Shown: positions 26,276-35,696, counted from the first letter of the stretch. The stretch: 64,000 bases of DNA from Pontibacter pudoricolor (GCF_010092985.1 NZ_CP048106.1:3348001-3412000); one strand, 5' to 3'. Program-made: numbers and translations. Notes: generated by a model from the letters alone, not told the origin.

Positions 26276-27352
26276 ATGTTAGATAAATTAGAAGCCATAA
26301 ACCAGCGATTTGAAGAAGTAAGCCATTTGCTTATTCAGCCGGATGTGGTCAGCGACATGAAGAAGTATAAGGCGCTGAACAAAGAGTATAAAGACCTAGA
26401 TAAGATTGTAGTTGAATATAAGAAGTACCTGAACATCCTGAGCAACATCGACAATGCCAAGCAGGTGATTGCTACTGAGAAGGATGAAGATTTCAGGGAA
26501 ATGGCTAAAGAAGAGCTGGATGAGCTGCTGCCACAGCGCGACGCCATGGAAGATGCTCTGAAAGAGCTCCTGATACCAAAAGACCCGAACGACAGCAAGG
26601 ACATTATTATGGAGATACGTGCGGGTGCTGGTGGCGATGAGGCTTCTATTTTTGCCGGCGACCTTTACCGTATGTATACCCGCTTTGCCGAGAAAATGGG
26701 CTGGCGCACTGAACTGATCGATGCGACAGAAGGAACATCGGGCGGTTACAAAGAAATTATAGTTGGCATGTCGGGCGAGGACGTGTATGGTAAGCTGAAG
26801 TTTGAGTCGGGTGTGCACCGTGTGCAGCGTGTGCCGGCTACCGAAACGCAGGGCCGTATTCATACGTCGGTTGCTTCGGTGGTTGTGTTGCCGGAGGTAG
26901 AAGAGTTTGACATTGAGCTTGATATGAACGATATCCGAAAGGACCTTTTCTGTTCTTCAGGCCCGGGTGGTCAGTCGGTAAACACGACATACTCTGCTGT
27001 TCGCTTAACGCACTTACCAACAGGCCTTGTAGCCCAGTGCCAGGACCAGAAATCGCAGCTGAAGAACTTTGATAAAGCATTGGCGGTACTTCGCTCACGT
27101 ATTTACGAGCAGGAGCTTGCCAAGAAAAACGAAGAAGAAGGTGCGCAGCGTAAGTCTATGGTTGGCGGCGGCGACCGTTCCGATAAGATCCGTACCTATA
27201 ACTATCCGCAGGGCCGTGTTACCGATCACCGTATCGGGTATACTGTGTACAACCTGCCTTCTGTAATGGATGGTGGTATCGATAGTTTTGTAGAAGAGCT
27301 TCGTATTGCAGAGAACGCCGAAAGACTGAAAGAAGGCGCAACAGCAGAATAA
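26276..27352 (+). CDS. prfA: Peptide chain release factor 1
   Basis: RF1 recognises UAA and UAG stop codons and triggers peptide release on the ribosome. The 358-residue protein has the codon-reading tripeptide Pro-Ala-Thr in [16 protein letters not shown] and the catalytic GGQ in [17 protein letters not shown] near residue 231. The PAT tripeptide identifies RF1 rather than RF2. The length is typical. A TAnnTTTG box and a terminator at 27377-27425 make it a single-gene unit. Confidence 0.97.
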   Translation: MLDKLEAINQRFEEVSHLLIQPDVVSDMKKYKALNKEYKDLDKIVVEYKKYLNILSNIDNAKQVIATEKDEDFREMAKEELDELLPQRDAMEDALKELLIPKDPNDSKDIIMEIRAGAGGDEASIFAGDLYRMYTRFAEKMGWRTELIDATEGTSGGYKEIIVGMSGEDVYGKLKFESGVHRVQRVPATETQGRIHTSVASVVVLPEVEEFDIELDMNDIRKDLFCSSGPGGQSVNTTYSAVRLTHLPTGLVAQCQDQKSQLKNFDKALAVLRSRIYEQELAKKNEEEGAQRKSMVGGGDRSDKIRTYNYPQGRVTDHRIGYTVYNLPSVMDGGIDSFVEELRIAENAERLKEGATAE

Positions 27353-27376
27353 TATTTGTAACAGCTAAGAGTTACT

Positions 27377-27425
27377 AAAAGGATGCAGGAGGGCAAAATA
27401 GCCGCAACTGCATCCTTTTTCTTTT
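27377..27425 (+). terminator. Terminator of prfA
   Basis: The arms AAAAGGATGCAG (27377-27388) and CTGCATCCTTTT (27408-27419) form a 12-bp perfect stem with a T-run after it. Confidence 0.9.
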
Positions 27426-27511
27426 TAATTGTTAAAATGTTTGATGGCTAAATGGTTAAATTGCTGAACGGTTGTCAACTATTATGATCTTTAACAATCC
27501 AACAATTAAAA
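27424..27511. repeat. AT-rich TTAATTG-word inverted repeat pair
   Basis: Forward words (TTTTTAATTGTTAAAATGTTTG and GGTTAAATTGCTG) are followed by complementary words (CTTTAACAATCCAACAATTAAA). The pair fills the gap between prfA and the lipoprotein gene. Confidence 0.45.
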
Positions 27512-27512
27512 C

Positions 27513-28889
27513 TTGAGATACCTGCTCGCCATATTGCCCCTGCTGTTTTTGCTTTCGATGTTTAGTTGCGAGCCGAAGGATGAGGAATTGACGACAGACC
27601 GGGACGCTGTGCTAACTTTTTCGCAGGATACGGTGTTGTTTGACACTGTTTTTGTGACGCAGGGCAGTGTAACCAAGCGGCTCAAGGTCTATAATCCCGA
27701 CAAAAAAGCAGTTCGCATCAGTAACATTACACTGGCGGGTGCGGCGGCATCTCCTTACAACCTCATCATTAACGGCCAGGAAACTATAGTTCGCAACAAC
27801 CTCGAGCTCCGCGGCAAGGATAGCCTGTATATACTTGTTAAAGTAAACATAAACCCAAACGATGCGAACCTTCCATTTCTGGTAGCCGACTCTATCCTTT
27901 TCGATACAAACGGGCAGCGCCAAACTATAAAATTAGTGGCTTATGGGCAAAATGCGGTCTTCCACAGAAAAGAAACCATAGGCACCACTACCTGGACCAG
28001 CGACCTGCCACATGTGCTCTTAGATACTGTGCTACTGAAAGAAGGCGCAACGCTAACTATAGATAAAGGCGCTCGCATAGTTGCGGGTAGTAAAGGAGTG
28101 TTGCTGGTGAATGGTACCTTAAATGTAAATGGTACCCCACAGGAGCGTGTAACGTTTAGCGGTTACCGCCGCGAGCCGGAATATGTACGGGCACCCGGCC
28201 AGTGGGAAGGCATCCGGATACTGACCAAAAGCAGCAATAACAGTATTAAGTATGCCGATATAAGGAACACAATTTACGGGCTGCGCATTGGTAACCCCGG
28301 CAAGGCAGGCACGCTGGTAGAAGGCTGTATTATCTCCAATGCTTTCTCGGACGGGATTATCGCGTTTACGTCGGATGTGCAGGTGGTAAATTCGCTGATC
28401 TATAATTGCGGGCAGTTCGGGTTTGGTGGTTTGGGAGGCGGTACCTACGAGGTGCTCTACTCCACTATAGTAAACTATAATAACTCGCTGGCGCGCGCAA
28501 ACCCGGCTTTTGTAATAACCGACTACATTCCGGACACCGAGATAAAAGACAAGCCAACAAGCCTGCGGCTGGTAAATTCTATCGTTTACTCTGATGGCTA
28601 TAGTTCGGTAGATGAGCTTTTAATAGATGCAAAAGCTACTACAACTATGGAAATTGCTCACACCCTGCTGCGCACTGCTAAATATGCTGATGCCCTGAAA
28701 GGGGATGGGAACATCCTCAACAAAGAGCCAAAGTTTAAAGATGCCGGCAAGTATAGTTTCAGGTTAGATACGCTATCGCCGGCCAGCAACGCAGCAATCG
28801 TTTTGCCAACTATAACCAAAGACATCACCGGAACCGCACGCAGCCTCACCGCCCCCGACATAGGCGCCTACGAACGAACGATAGACTGA
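27513..28889 (+). CDS. Predicted lipoprotein with right-handed beta-helix
   Basis: This 458-residue exported protein begins with a TTG codon and a signal peptide ending in a lipobox-like LLSMFSC, with Cys19 as the lipidation site. Residues 25-150 form a beta-rich region. From about residue 185 the short repeating strands (TIDKGARIVAG, LLVNGTLNVNGT, IRNTIYGLRIG) look like a right-handed parallel beta-helix. The end has the SPASNAAI and DIGAYE motif typical of choice-of-anchor polysaccharide-binding helices. It is likely an outer-membrane surface lipoprotein; the function is unknown. Confidence 0.83.
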   Translation: MRYLLAILPLLFLLSMFSCEPKDEELTTDRDAVLTFSQDTVLFDTVFVTQGSVTKRLKVYNPDKKAVRISNITLAGAAASPYNLIINGQETIVRNNLELRGKDSLYILVKVNINPNDANLPFLVADSILFDTNGQRQTIKLVAYGQNAVFHRKETIGTTTWTSDLPHVLLDTVLLKEGATLTIDKGARIVAGSKGVLLVNGTLNVNGTPQERVTFSGYRREPEYVRAPGQWEGIRILTKSSNNSIKYADIRNTIYGLRIGNPGKAGTLVEGCIISNAFSDGIIAFTSDVQVVNSLIYNCGQFGFGGLGGGTYEVLYSTIVNYNNSLARANPAFVITDYIPDTEIKDKPTSLRLVNSIVYSDGYSSVDELLIDAKATTTMEIAHTLLRTAKYADALKGDGNILNKEPKFKDAGKYSFRLDTLSPASNAAIVLPTITKDITGTARSLTAPDIGAYERTID

Positions 28890-28902
28890 TCTATAGTTTA
28901 GG

Positions 28903-29228
28903 AGTTAATGAGTTAGAGAGTTGGTGAGTTAGAAAAGTACTGGGAATGTTGCTCCAGTTTGATTTTAATTGGTGTGCAATGAGAATAATGAGAAGATAAG
29001 GTATAAGAACTATGTCCAAAAGTTATCATGTTACCCGAAAAGATTTGAGTGGACTTTCTAAGAAAGAACTTGACGAGATAGCAGATGATGAAAATTCTTT
29101 ACTAAATAAGTACGCCGAAAAAAGCCGTGTAAAAAAAGAAGTCAAGGTGAGTAGAAAAGATGAAAAGAAGAACAACGATCGTCCATAACATTGAGATTCT
29201 TTAACTCCCAAACTCTCTAACTCTTAAA
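28903..29228. repeat. GAGTTAG-word inverted repeat flanking a small gene
   Basis: The left words (GAGTTAATGAGTTAGAGAG, from 28904) are nearly the reverse complement of the right words (CTCCCAAACTCTCTAACTC, to 29223). They enclose the 58-residue gene at 29012-29188. The left arm reads GAGTTAGAGAGTTGG and the right arm's complement reads GAGTTAGAGAGTTTGG. Confidence 0.55.
29012..29188 (+). CDS. 58-residue basic protein, unknown
   Basis: This short gene begins with ATG at 29012 and encodes MSKSYHVTRKDLSGLSKKEL followed by a charged helix and a Lys-rich tail, ending in NNDRP. It has 20 Lys/Arg residues or so and no membrane segment. The first 22 residues look like a recurring small Bacteroidota motif (HVTRKDLxGLxKKELD), recalled from memory. 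It lies between two imperfect inverted repeats. No function can be assigned; coding is supported by a clean frame and plausible protein-like pattern. Confidence 0.65.
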   Translation: MSKSYHVTRKDLSGLSKKELDEIADDENSLLNKYAEKSRVKKEVKVSRKDEKKNNDRP

Positions 29229-29236
29229 CTATAAAA

Positions 29237-29662
29237 ATGATCTGGTACCAGAAAGAGATAAGATTGCCGGCAGTGCAGCGAGGGTTTCATTTGATAACAG
29301 ACCTGATCGAGTCGCAGCTTCCGGAACTGGAGGATATTAAAGTGGGTATAGCGCACATCTTTATAAAGCATACCTCGGCGAGCTTAACTATAAACGAAGA
29401 TGCAGACCCAACCGTGCGGCAGGATTTTGAAAGCCACTTTAACCAGATGGTGCCCGAGAATGCAAGCTATTACCGCCACACCTCCGAAGGCCCCGATGAC
29501 ATGCCCGCTCATTTAAAAGCTGCTATACTGGGCAGCTCCGTAACTATACCAATTACAAACGGGAAATTTAACCTGGGAACCTGGCAGGGCATTTACCTGT
29601 GCGAGCACCGCAACCATGCCTCTAAACGTTGGATTGTTGTTACCCTGAACGGAAGTAATTAA
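29237..29662 (+). CDS. YjbQ family protein (UPF0047)
   Basis: This 141-residue protein belongs to the YjbQ/UPF0047 family, some members of which show weak thiamine-phosphate synthase activity. The signature HIFIKHTSASLTINEDADPTV is at about residues 42-62, and GTWQGIYLCEHRNHASKR is near the C-terminus. The conserved His of HTSAS and the HR(N)H cluster are present. The length is standard. Cellular role is uncertain. The inverted repeat flanking the preceding small gene ends 8 bp before its start. Confidence 0.93.
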   Translation: MIWYQKEIRLPAVQRGFHLITDLIESQLPELEDIKVGIAHIFIKHTSASLTINEDADPTVRQDFESHFNQMVPENASYYRHTSEGPDDMPAHLKAAILGSSVTIPITNGKFNLGTWQGIYLCEHRNHASKRWIVVTLNGSN

Positions 29663-29666
29663 GGGG

Positions 29667-31163
29667 CTACTTTATTATAGTTACCTTTTTGGTAATTACA
29701 CCTTCTGAGCTACTGATACGCAGGAAATATAAGCCACTTGGCAGACCTGTAGTTCTAAATTCTGCTTTGCGGGTAGTTACTTTCCGGCTCAGCATAACCT
29801 GGCCCAGCCTGCTCAGGAGTTCTACCTGGCGCAGCGTTACGTGTGCGGGCTGCTCAATAATTAGATAATCTGATGCCGGTACCGGGTAAACAGTCAGGTC
29901 GTTTGGTGTAACTTCTATTAACTGTTCCTTGGTTTGAGTGCTGCTCATCTGGCTGTTGGCTATAGTTAAGCGTACCTTATAAGTGCCGGGCGTTTTGTAG
30001 GTAACTGTCGGGTTACGTTCTGTTGAGGTTGCCGGTGTGCCGCCTTCAAATTCCCAGCGCCACGAGCTTGGCTTAACACCTATTGATTTATCTTTGAACT
30101 GTACCTGCTCGCCGGCCTGTATCAGCGTATCTGTTTCGGCCTCGAATCTGGCACGCAGACCGCCGTTACAAGCTACAGAAGTTAACAAACTGCTCCTCGA
30201 CGAATTAAGCACTGCCTGCATATAAGCAATCTGACCATTGGTAAACAGGTTCATGCAGGCATCGTCGCTGTAATCCATATAGTTTTGCCACATGTCGCCG
30301 TAAGGGCCGTTTTCGCAGGAAACTATAGTTCCGGACGGGCAGTCGTAGTTAGGTTTATATTGATTTGGTGTATCGTCAATAAAATCAGAATCGGAGCATG
30401 ATTCGTTGCCTGTTCCCCAGATATGTTGCAGTCCGAGCCAATGGCCTATCTCATGGGTGGCAGTCCGGCCTTTATTAAATTGTGTCCGGAACGGATTGTA
30501 AGGCGGCTCTCCTACCGTTTTGTAAAACAGCACTACACCATCATATTGCGACGAAGAACCCATGCCCGGAAAAGTTGCCCACCCTAAAATGTCATCAGAA
30601 ATATTGCCTACCCAGATGTTTAAGTATTGGCTTCGGTCCCAGGCTGGTGCGCCGCCCCTGTCCTGCCGTTTAATGTTGTTATTGTTTGCACTGAATGATG
30701 CGCTGCTGGTCTGAGTACGGGTAATGCCATTTGTTACGCTCCCGTCCGGAGCCGTGGATGCCAGGCAAAACTCAATACCGGCATCGCCAGCCAAAGCGGC
30801 AAAATGTGTTGGGGTATTTATCTTATCTGCATTTGTTCTCCGGAAATCAGCATTCAGTACAGCCAGTTGCGAGTAGATCTGCTCGTCTGAGATATTTTGC
30901 TCCGGGGTGTTATAAACCACATGAAACACAACCGGAATGGAAATGGCCCCTGCGGCTTTGCGCATTTCCTGGCCCTGGAGTTTCTGGCTGAGGTACTGCT
31001 GTGCGGCTTCTTTGGCTTGCTGTTGCTGTAATTGTATGCCGGGTTGTAGTTGCTCGATTGTCTGCTGGTATAGTTCTGTTGCGCACGTACGCCCTTTTTG
31101 CTGGCCAATGCTAGGCATTGCTACAAAAAGCAGCACAAACCATATAAGAGCAAAAAATCGCAT
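29667..31163 (-). CDS. Secreted M43 zinc metalloprotease with PKD and T9SS domains
   Basis: This 498-residue secreted protease has a signal peptide (residues 1-20) and a pappalysin-type zinc site HEIGHWLGLQH at residues 237-247. The Met-turn region YMDYSDDACMN lies near 293-303. A PKD-like beta domain (TFEGGTPATSTERNPTVTY) spans about 355-400. The C-terminal 75 residues are a type A T9SS sorting domain ending in GVITKKVTIIK. It is probably exported through the outer membrane and released or anchored. The full set of zinc ligands (H237, H241, H247) is present. Confidence 0.93.
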   Translation of the reverse strand: MRFFALIWFVLLFVAMPSIGQQKGRTCATELYQQTIEQLQPGIQLQQQQAKEAAQQYLSQKLQGQEMRKAAGAISIPVVFHVVYNTPEQNISDEQIYSQLAVLNADFRRTNADKINTPTHFAALAGDAGIEFCLASTAPDGSVTNGITRTQTSSASFSANNNNIKRQDRGGAPAWDRSQYLNIWVGNISDDILGWATFPGMGSSSQYDGVVLFYKTVGEPPYNPFRTQFNKGRTATHEIGHWLGLQHIWGTGNESCSDSDFIDDTPNQYKPNYDCPSGTIVSCENGPYGDMWQNYMDYSDDACMNLFTNGQIAYMQAVLNSSRSSLLTSVACNGGLRARFEAETDTLIQAGEQVQFKDKSIGVKPSSWRWEFEGGTPATSTERNPTVTYKTPGTYKVRLTIANSQMSSTQTKEQLIEVTPNDLTVYPVPASDYLIIEQPAHVTLRQVELLSRLGQVMLSRKVTTRKAEFRTTGLPSGLYFLRISSSEGVITKKVTIIK

Positions 31164-31268
31164 AAAGCTGAGGAATAGAAGTAGTAAGTACGCGGAAATA
31201 TCTGTCAGGATAAGCGTAAAGATATTAAATTATTTGTGTACCTGGCTAACTATAAACAGCTTGCGCAA

Positions 31269-31844
31269 CTATAGGTTGGCCTGAACACTATAGTGTAATG
31301 AGTCCCCGAAGATCAGTTTCTGAACACCCTGTACTTTGTAGCTTTCGAGGTGGCCGCTCTGTGGGCTTGCCTCTAAAATAGCCTTACGCCTGGAATAAAA
31401 AAGCAGGTTCTGGTCCAGTAAGGTGGCCTCGAGGTATTGTACTTTCTTTGCCGGGCTCAGTTGCAGGTACAGGTATTCAACAGGAGCTTCAGCGTCTTTC
31501 ATTTTTATGTAGGTTACGGCTGTGCCGCCATCAGGCAGCTCTTGTTCTTCGCGGGTATAATATTCGCGCAGGGTTGGCTTGCTGATATCAGCTTCTTCGA
31601 AAACGGTGAGTTCTTCATCCCAGTTCAGGCTGTCTGCCTGTATGGTTTCGGCGGGCTCGTTCTCCGTTTTAACAGACTTAAGTACAGCAGGCTGCTCTTG
31701 CTGCAGGCGTTGTTTCTCCTGCTGTACATAAGCTGTCAGGTTATAGTAGTCGTCGTTGGCAGAAGTACTGCGCGGCACAGGTTGCTCGCAGGCTGCCAGC
31801 GCCAGTAACATACTACCCACCAGGACTAAACTATAGTTTCTCAC
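31269..31844 (-). CDS. Predicted lipoprotein, unknown
   Basis: This 191-residue protein starts at a GTG and has a short signal peptide with lipobox LLALAAC, Cys19 being the lipidated residue. The mature part is acidic, with coiled-coil-like EQQ-rich stretches at about 37-60 and a beta-rich C-terminus. No family is recognised. The +2 residue is Glu, and in Bacteroidota the surface or inner placement rules differ from E. coli. It lies 6 bp from gpmI on the same strand, so cotranscription is likely. Confidence 0.75.
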   Translation of the reverse strand: MRNYSLVLVGSMLLALAACEQPVPRSTSANDDYYNLTAYVQQEKQRLQQEQPAVLKSVKTENEPAETIQADSLNWDEELTVFEEADISKPTLREYYTREEQELPDGGTAVTYIKMKDAEAPVEYLYLQLSPAKKVQYLEATLLDQNLLFYSRRKAILEASPQSGHLESYKVQGVQKLIFGDSLHYSVQANL

Positions 31845-31849
31845 AGTTA

Positions 31850-33376
31850 TTAATGTTTTATCAAGGACTGTCCGGTCATCTCGGCTGGTTGTGCTATGCC
31901 CATCAGTTCCAGTATAGTTGGGGCAACGTCGCCTAGTTTACCGTTGTTCAGCTCACCCTTAAACGTATCGCTTACCAAAATGAACGGTACCAAATTCGTA
32001 GTGTGGGCAGTGTTTGGCGTTCCGTCTTCGTTTATCATACAGTCGGCGTTGCCGTGGTCAGCTATAACTATAGTATCATACCCGTTTTCGAGGGCTGTAG
32101 TTACTACGGCGGCAGCACATTCATCCACTACTTCGCAGGCTTTTACGGCAGCTTCAAACACACCGGTGTGGCCTACCATGTCCGGGTTGGCAAAGTTAAG
32201 GCACACAAAATCGGCGCTCTTTTGTTGCAGCTCCGGCACCAGCACATCGCGCAGGTCGTAAGCACTCATTTCCGGTTTCAGGTCGTAAGTGGCTACTTTA
32301 GGCGATGGGCACAATAAGCGGCGCTCGCCTTTGAATGCGGTTTCGCGGCCACCCGAAAAGAAGAACGTAACGTGCGGGTATTTCTCGGTCTCGGCAATTC
32401 GTATCTGCGTTTTACCGGCTTTCTCCAGCACTTCGCCCAGCGTGTTGTTCAGGTTATCTTTATCAAAAACAGATGCTACATTCTCAAACGTATCATCGTA
32501 GTTGGTCATGGTAACGTAGTGCAGGTTCAGTTTGTGCATGTTCTGCTCCGGGAAGTCGCGCTGCGTTAAGGCTTGTGTAATTTCGCGGCCACGGTCTGTT
32601 CTGAAGTTAAAACAGATCACCACATCGCCATCTTTTATAGTTGCTACCGGCTCTCCGTTGCTGTCTACGCGAACTATAGGCTTAATGAATTCATCGGTAA
32701 TGCCATTGTTATAAGACTCTAGAATAGATCCGATAACGTTTGTAGAGTAGATTCCCTGTCCGTTTACCATCAGGTCGTAAGCCAGTTTTACACGCTCCCA
32801 GCGGTTGTCGCGGTCCATGGCGTAATAGCGGCCAATTACCGAAGCAATGGTTCCGGTAGTGCGGTCTATGTGTTCGCTCAGCTCGTTCATATACTTCACG
32901 CCGCCTTTCGGGTCGGTGTCGCGGCCATCGGTAAAAGCGTGGATAAACACATCTTTTAAGCCTTCGTCAAAAGCAGCGGTGCAGAGTGCTTTCAGATGCT
33001 CGATGTGCGAGTGCACACCACCATCCGAAACCAGTCCTATCAGATGAACAGGCTTCTTGTTTTCCTTGGCGTAGTTAAAAGCTTCTGCTAAAACAGGTCT
33101 GGTTCGCAGTTTATGGTCGGCTATCGTTTTGTTGATGAGCACAAGATCCTGGTACACCACGCGGCCGGCACCCAGGTTCATGTGGCCTACTTCCGAGTTG
33201 CCCATCTGTCCGTTTGGTAAGCCCACAGCCTCGCCGGATGCCTGTAAATGTGCATGCGGATATTTTGCCAGTATAGAGTCGTAGAAAGGTGTATTGGCTT
33301 TATTTATTGCCGAAACCGCTGGGTTGGTGGCAATTCCCCACCCGTCCAGGATCACTAAAAGTACCTGCTTGTTCAT
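31850..33376 (-). CDS. gpmI: 2,3-bisphosphoglycerate-independent phosphoglycerate mutase
   Basis: GpmI converts 3-phosphoglycerate to 2-phosphoglycerate in glycolysis using two Mn ions. I take the start at ATG 33376 (MNKQVLLVILDGWG), giving 508 residues, close to the usual 510. The metal ligand Asp11 and phospho-acceptor Ser61 (MGNSEVGHMNLG) are present, as are the later metal sites DHGNAD and HT.HTTNLVPF. A TATATTTG box sits 4 bases before the ATG, so the message may be leaderless. It is followed by the lipoprotein gene. Confidence 0.96.
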   Translation of the reverse strand: MNKQVLLVILDGWGIATNPAVSAINKANTPFYDSILAKYPHAHLQASGEAVGLPNGQMGNSEVGHMNLGAGRVVYQDLVLINKTIADHKLRTRPVLAEAFNYAKENKKPVHLIGLVSDGGVHSHIEHLKALCTAAFDEGLKDVFIHAFTDGRDTDPKGGVKYMNELSEHIDRTTGTIASVIGRYYAMDRDNRWERVKLAYDLMVNGQGIYSTNVIGSILESYNNGITDEFIKPIVRVDSNGEPVATIKDGDVVICFNFRTDRGREITQALTQRDFPEQNMHKLNLHYVTMTNYDDTFENVASVFDKDNLNNTLGEVLEKAGKTQIRIAETEKYPHVTFFFSGGRETAFKGERRLLCPSPKVATYDLKPEMSAYDLRDVLVPELQQKSADFVCLNFANPDMVGHTGVFEAAVKACEVVDECAAAVVTTALENGYDTIVIADHGNADCMINEDGTPNTAHTTNLVPFILVSDTFKGELNNGKLGDVAPTILELMGIAQPAEMTGQSLIKH

Positions 33377-33380
33377 GCTG

Positions 33381-33388
33381 CAAATATA
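33381..33388 (-). promoter_or_regulatory. -7 promoter element of gpmI
   Basis: The minus strand reads TATATTTG, then CAGC, then ATG, identical in layout to rsmI. A -33 TTG at the right spacing is not seen. Confidence 0.55.
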
Positions 33389-33597
33389 GGTATAATCTTG
33401 CAATGGCTGCTTAGTTTACATGTACGTTATAAGCCCGGTATTTTGTATGGCCGCGCCAACTATAGTTTTAGCCTAAATACAACAGAACCCGAAATTTTTA
33501 CATTTCACTGAAATACCACTATCTTTAATGCCCAAAATTTTGTACATTAGTTGGCATAGTTTTAGCTATTAGCTGTAAAGGGTTACAAACAATATTT

Positions 33598-33999
33598 ATG
33601 AAAAATCTAAAACAGTTTGCTGTAGTATTCTTTTTGCTGGTAGGGGTTGTGTGTATGTCTGGTGGGCAGGCTATGGCGCAGGGCGGTGTTATGGATGGCG
33701 TAAAGTCTGCGATGAAAGCCGGATCTTCCAAAGATCTGTCGCGCAACTTTAGCAGTGTGGTGGAGCTTACCCTGAACGGGAAAGAAGCTACCAGTTACAG
33801 CAACACGCAGGCTGAGTTTGTGATGAAAAACTTTTTCAGCAAAAATGCTCCTGTAGATTTTACTTACAGCCACCAGGGCTCGTCTGATAAAGGCCAGCAA
33901 TATGCCATTGGTACCTATACTTCTAAAGCCGGAAGCTATACCGTGCTGGTTCGTATGAAGGATTCCAAGATACAATCAATGAATTTTATAAAAGATTAA
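33598..33999 (+). CDS. DUF4783-like exported protein
   Basis: This 133-residue protein has a cleavable signal peptide (MKNLKQFAVVFFLLVGVVCM ending near AMAQ at residue 28). The remaining 105 residues resemble the DUF4783 family, a small NTF2-like fold common in Cytophagales, with motif DLSRNFSSVVELTLNGKEA. The function is unknown and the location is probably periplasmic. It lies just upstream of nadC, and its terminator's T-tract overlaps the nadC promoter. The family placement is recalled from memory. Confidence 0.8.
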   Translation: MKNLKQFAVVFFLLVGVVCMSGGQAMAQGGVMDGVKSAMKAGSSKDLSRNFSSVVELTLNGKEATSYSNTQAEFVMKNFFSKNAPVDFTYSHQGSSDKGQQYAIGTYTSKAGSYTVLVRMKDSKIQSMNFIKD

Positions 34000-34021
34000 T
34001 TATAAAGCTGATATTTTTAGC

Positions 34022-34056
34022 AAGGCTCGGGGTTTATCCCGAGCCTTTTTTTATTT
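34022..34056 (+). terminator. Terminator of the DUF4783 gene
   Basis: A 10-bp stem AAGGCTCGGG (34022-34031) with CCCGAGCCTT (34038-34047) precedes a T-rich tract. The tract runs into the TATTTTTG box of nadC. Confidence 0.9.
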
Positions 34057-34059
34057 TTG
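34052..34059 (+). promoter_or_regulatory. -7 promoter element of nadC
   Basis: TATTTTTG matches TAnnTTTG and is followed by CACT and the GTG start. The box is embedded in the U-tract of the preceding terminator. No -33 TTG is seen. Confidence 0.5.
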
Positions 34060-34063
34060 CACT

Positions 34064-34927
34064 GTGAGACCTACCTACCTGACCGAAAAAAGTATAAGCG
34101 ATTTTATCGCGATGGCACTTACCGAGGATATTGGCGATGGCGACCATTCGTCGTTGGCCTCCATTCCGGGGGATGCGCTGAACCAGGCGCGCCTGCTTGT
34201 GAAGGGAGACGGCATACTGGCGGGCGTAGAGCTGGCCGGTTATATTTTTAATGCCGTAGACCCTACCCTGCAGGTAGAAGTACTGATGCAGGATGGCGCA
34301 ACTATAAAATATGGCGATGTAGCCCTGACCGTAAAAGGCAAAGCGCAAAGCATACTTACCGCCGAGCGACTGGTGCTTAACTGCATGCAGCGCATGAGCG
34401 GTATCGCAACCTACACACATCACCTTACAGACCTTATTAAAGGCACCGGCGCAAAACTATTGGATACCCGCAAAACAACACCTAACTTCCGGATAATGGA
34501 GAAATGGGCGGTTGTAATTGGTGGCGGGTACAACCACAGGTTCGGGCTGTTTGATATGATCATCCTGAAAGATAACCACGTGGATTACGCCGGCGGTATT
34601 AAGGAAGCTATAGTTGCCACCCAGCGCTACTTACAGGAGAAAGATAAGAACCTGCGCATAGAAGTTGAGACCCGCAATCTGGACGAAGTAAAGCAAGCCA
34701 TAGAAACGGGCGGCATCCACCGGATTATGCTGGATAACATGACCCCGGAAATGATGCGCGAAGCTGTAGCCATGATCGGTGGTAAGTTTGAAACGGAAGC
34801 ATCCGGTGGCATAACTGAGACAACTATACGCTCGGTAGCGGAGTGTGGTGTGGACTATATCTCAGTGGGTGCTCTAACACACTCTATTAAAAGCATTGAC
34901 CTGAGCCTGAAGGCTTATAAACTATAA
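34064..34927 (+). CDS. nadC: Nicotinate-nucleotide diphosphorylase (carboxylating)
   Basis: NadC makes nicotinate mononucleotide from quinolinate and PRPP in de novo NAD synthesis. The 287-residue protein starts at GTG 34064. Family motifs RMSGIATYTHHL, LLDTRKTTPNFR and the PRPP/substrate stretch GGGYNHRFGLFDMIILKDNH are present. The C-terminal SGGITETTIRSVAECGVDYIS is also typical. The start codon is 5 bases after a -7 box. nadA and nadB are not in the window. The AACTATA word covers the stop codon (CTATAA). Confidence 0.95.
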   Translation: MRPTYLTEKSISDFIAMALTEDIGDGDHSSLASIPGDALNQARLLVKGDGILAGVELAGYIFNAVDPTLQVEVLMQDGATIKYGDVALTVKGKAQSILTAERLVLNCMQRMSGIATYTHHLTDLIKGTGAKLLDTRKTTPNFRIMEKWAVVIGGGYNHRFGLFDMIILKDNHVDYAGGIKEAIVATQRYLQEKDKNLRIEVETRNLDEVKQAIETGGIHRIMLDNMTPEMMREAVAMIGGKFETEASGGITETTIRSVAECGVDYISVGALTHSIKSIDLSLKAYKL

Positions 34928-35000
34928 TTTTGGCACCGCCCTGCAGCCAGAGAACAGAAGCAGAAGAAACAGCAGGGCAACAAAATCTGATATTACAAGA

Positions 35001-35588
35001 ATGCAACAACCAAATCGAGGAGGCTTTAGAGCTCAACAGGGGCCTGCCCCGGGCGCGATTCGCACCAAAAAGTACCAGTTAGATAAAGACATGTTTACCA
35101 AGGTAGCCCTTGGCAAAGTTTGGCGCCGCGAATGGTGGTATGCCATGATCCCGTTTGTAGCACTTATGTTGCCAGCGGTGTTCAGCTTTTCGTGGTGGTG
35201 GGTAGCAGCAGCAGTTATAGTTACGATCCTTTTCATCGCACTCCGTTCGGCCCAGATAGTTGGGGTAACGCGTGTAGAGCAGGGCAATGTGCTGTTCGAG
35301 AAACTTACTTACGATATCGACTCGCGCCAGATCATTATGAAGCGAAACGAGCGTGAAGGCATGACCATGACCTGGGATATGATAGAGAAGGCAGAACGCA
35401 GCGGCGATGCATTCCTGTTATGGCTGCAGCCGCCAACGGCGAGTCAGCTGCCAGGTGGCTGGAAAGGCTGGGTGGCCCGCACTTTCCAGGCTCCGGTTTT
35501 TTTACATCTACCTTATCGTATATTTGTGGGTGCTAACGACGTAAAGCTGATGGAAAGCCTGCTGCGCCGCAAGAACCTGCTGGCGTAA
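35001..35588 (+). CDS. Two-helix membrane protein, YcxB-like
   Basis: This 195-residue protein has a disordered N-terminal 25 residues and two adjacent membrane helices at about residues 49-80 (AMIPFVALMLPAVFSFSWWW). The cytoplasmic C-terminal domain has the pattern YDIDSRQIIMKRNEREGMTM and FLHLPYRIF typical of YcxB/DUF-type proteins. The function is unknown. It lies 73 bp after nadC on the same strand. The assignment is moderate. Confidence 0.72.
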   Translation: MQQPNRGGFRAQQGPAPGAIRTKKYQLDKDMFTKVALGKVWRREWWYAMIPFVALMLPAVFSFSWWWVAAAVIVTILFIALRSAQIVGVTRVEQGNVLFEKLTYDIDSRQIIMKRNEREGMTMTWDMIEKAERSGDAFLLWLQPPTASQLPGGWKGWVARTFQAPVFLHLPYRIFVGANDVKLMESLLRRKNLLA

Positions 35589-35696
35589 GGTGCAATAACC
35601 TTAGCTTTACACGCTAACGTAAGTAATTATAATAGAAGTTGTTGCCTGTATAGTTGCAGGCGCTATACCTATAGAGAAAGTATAAAACGTACAAAA

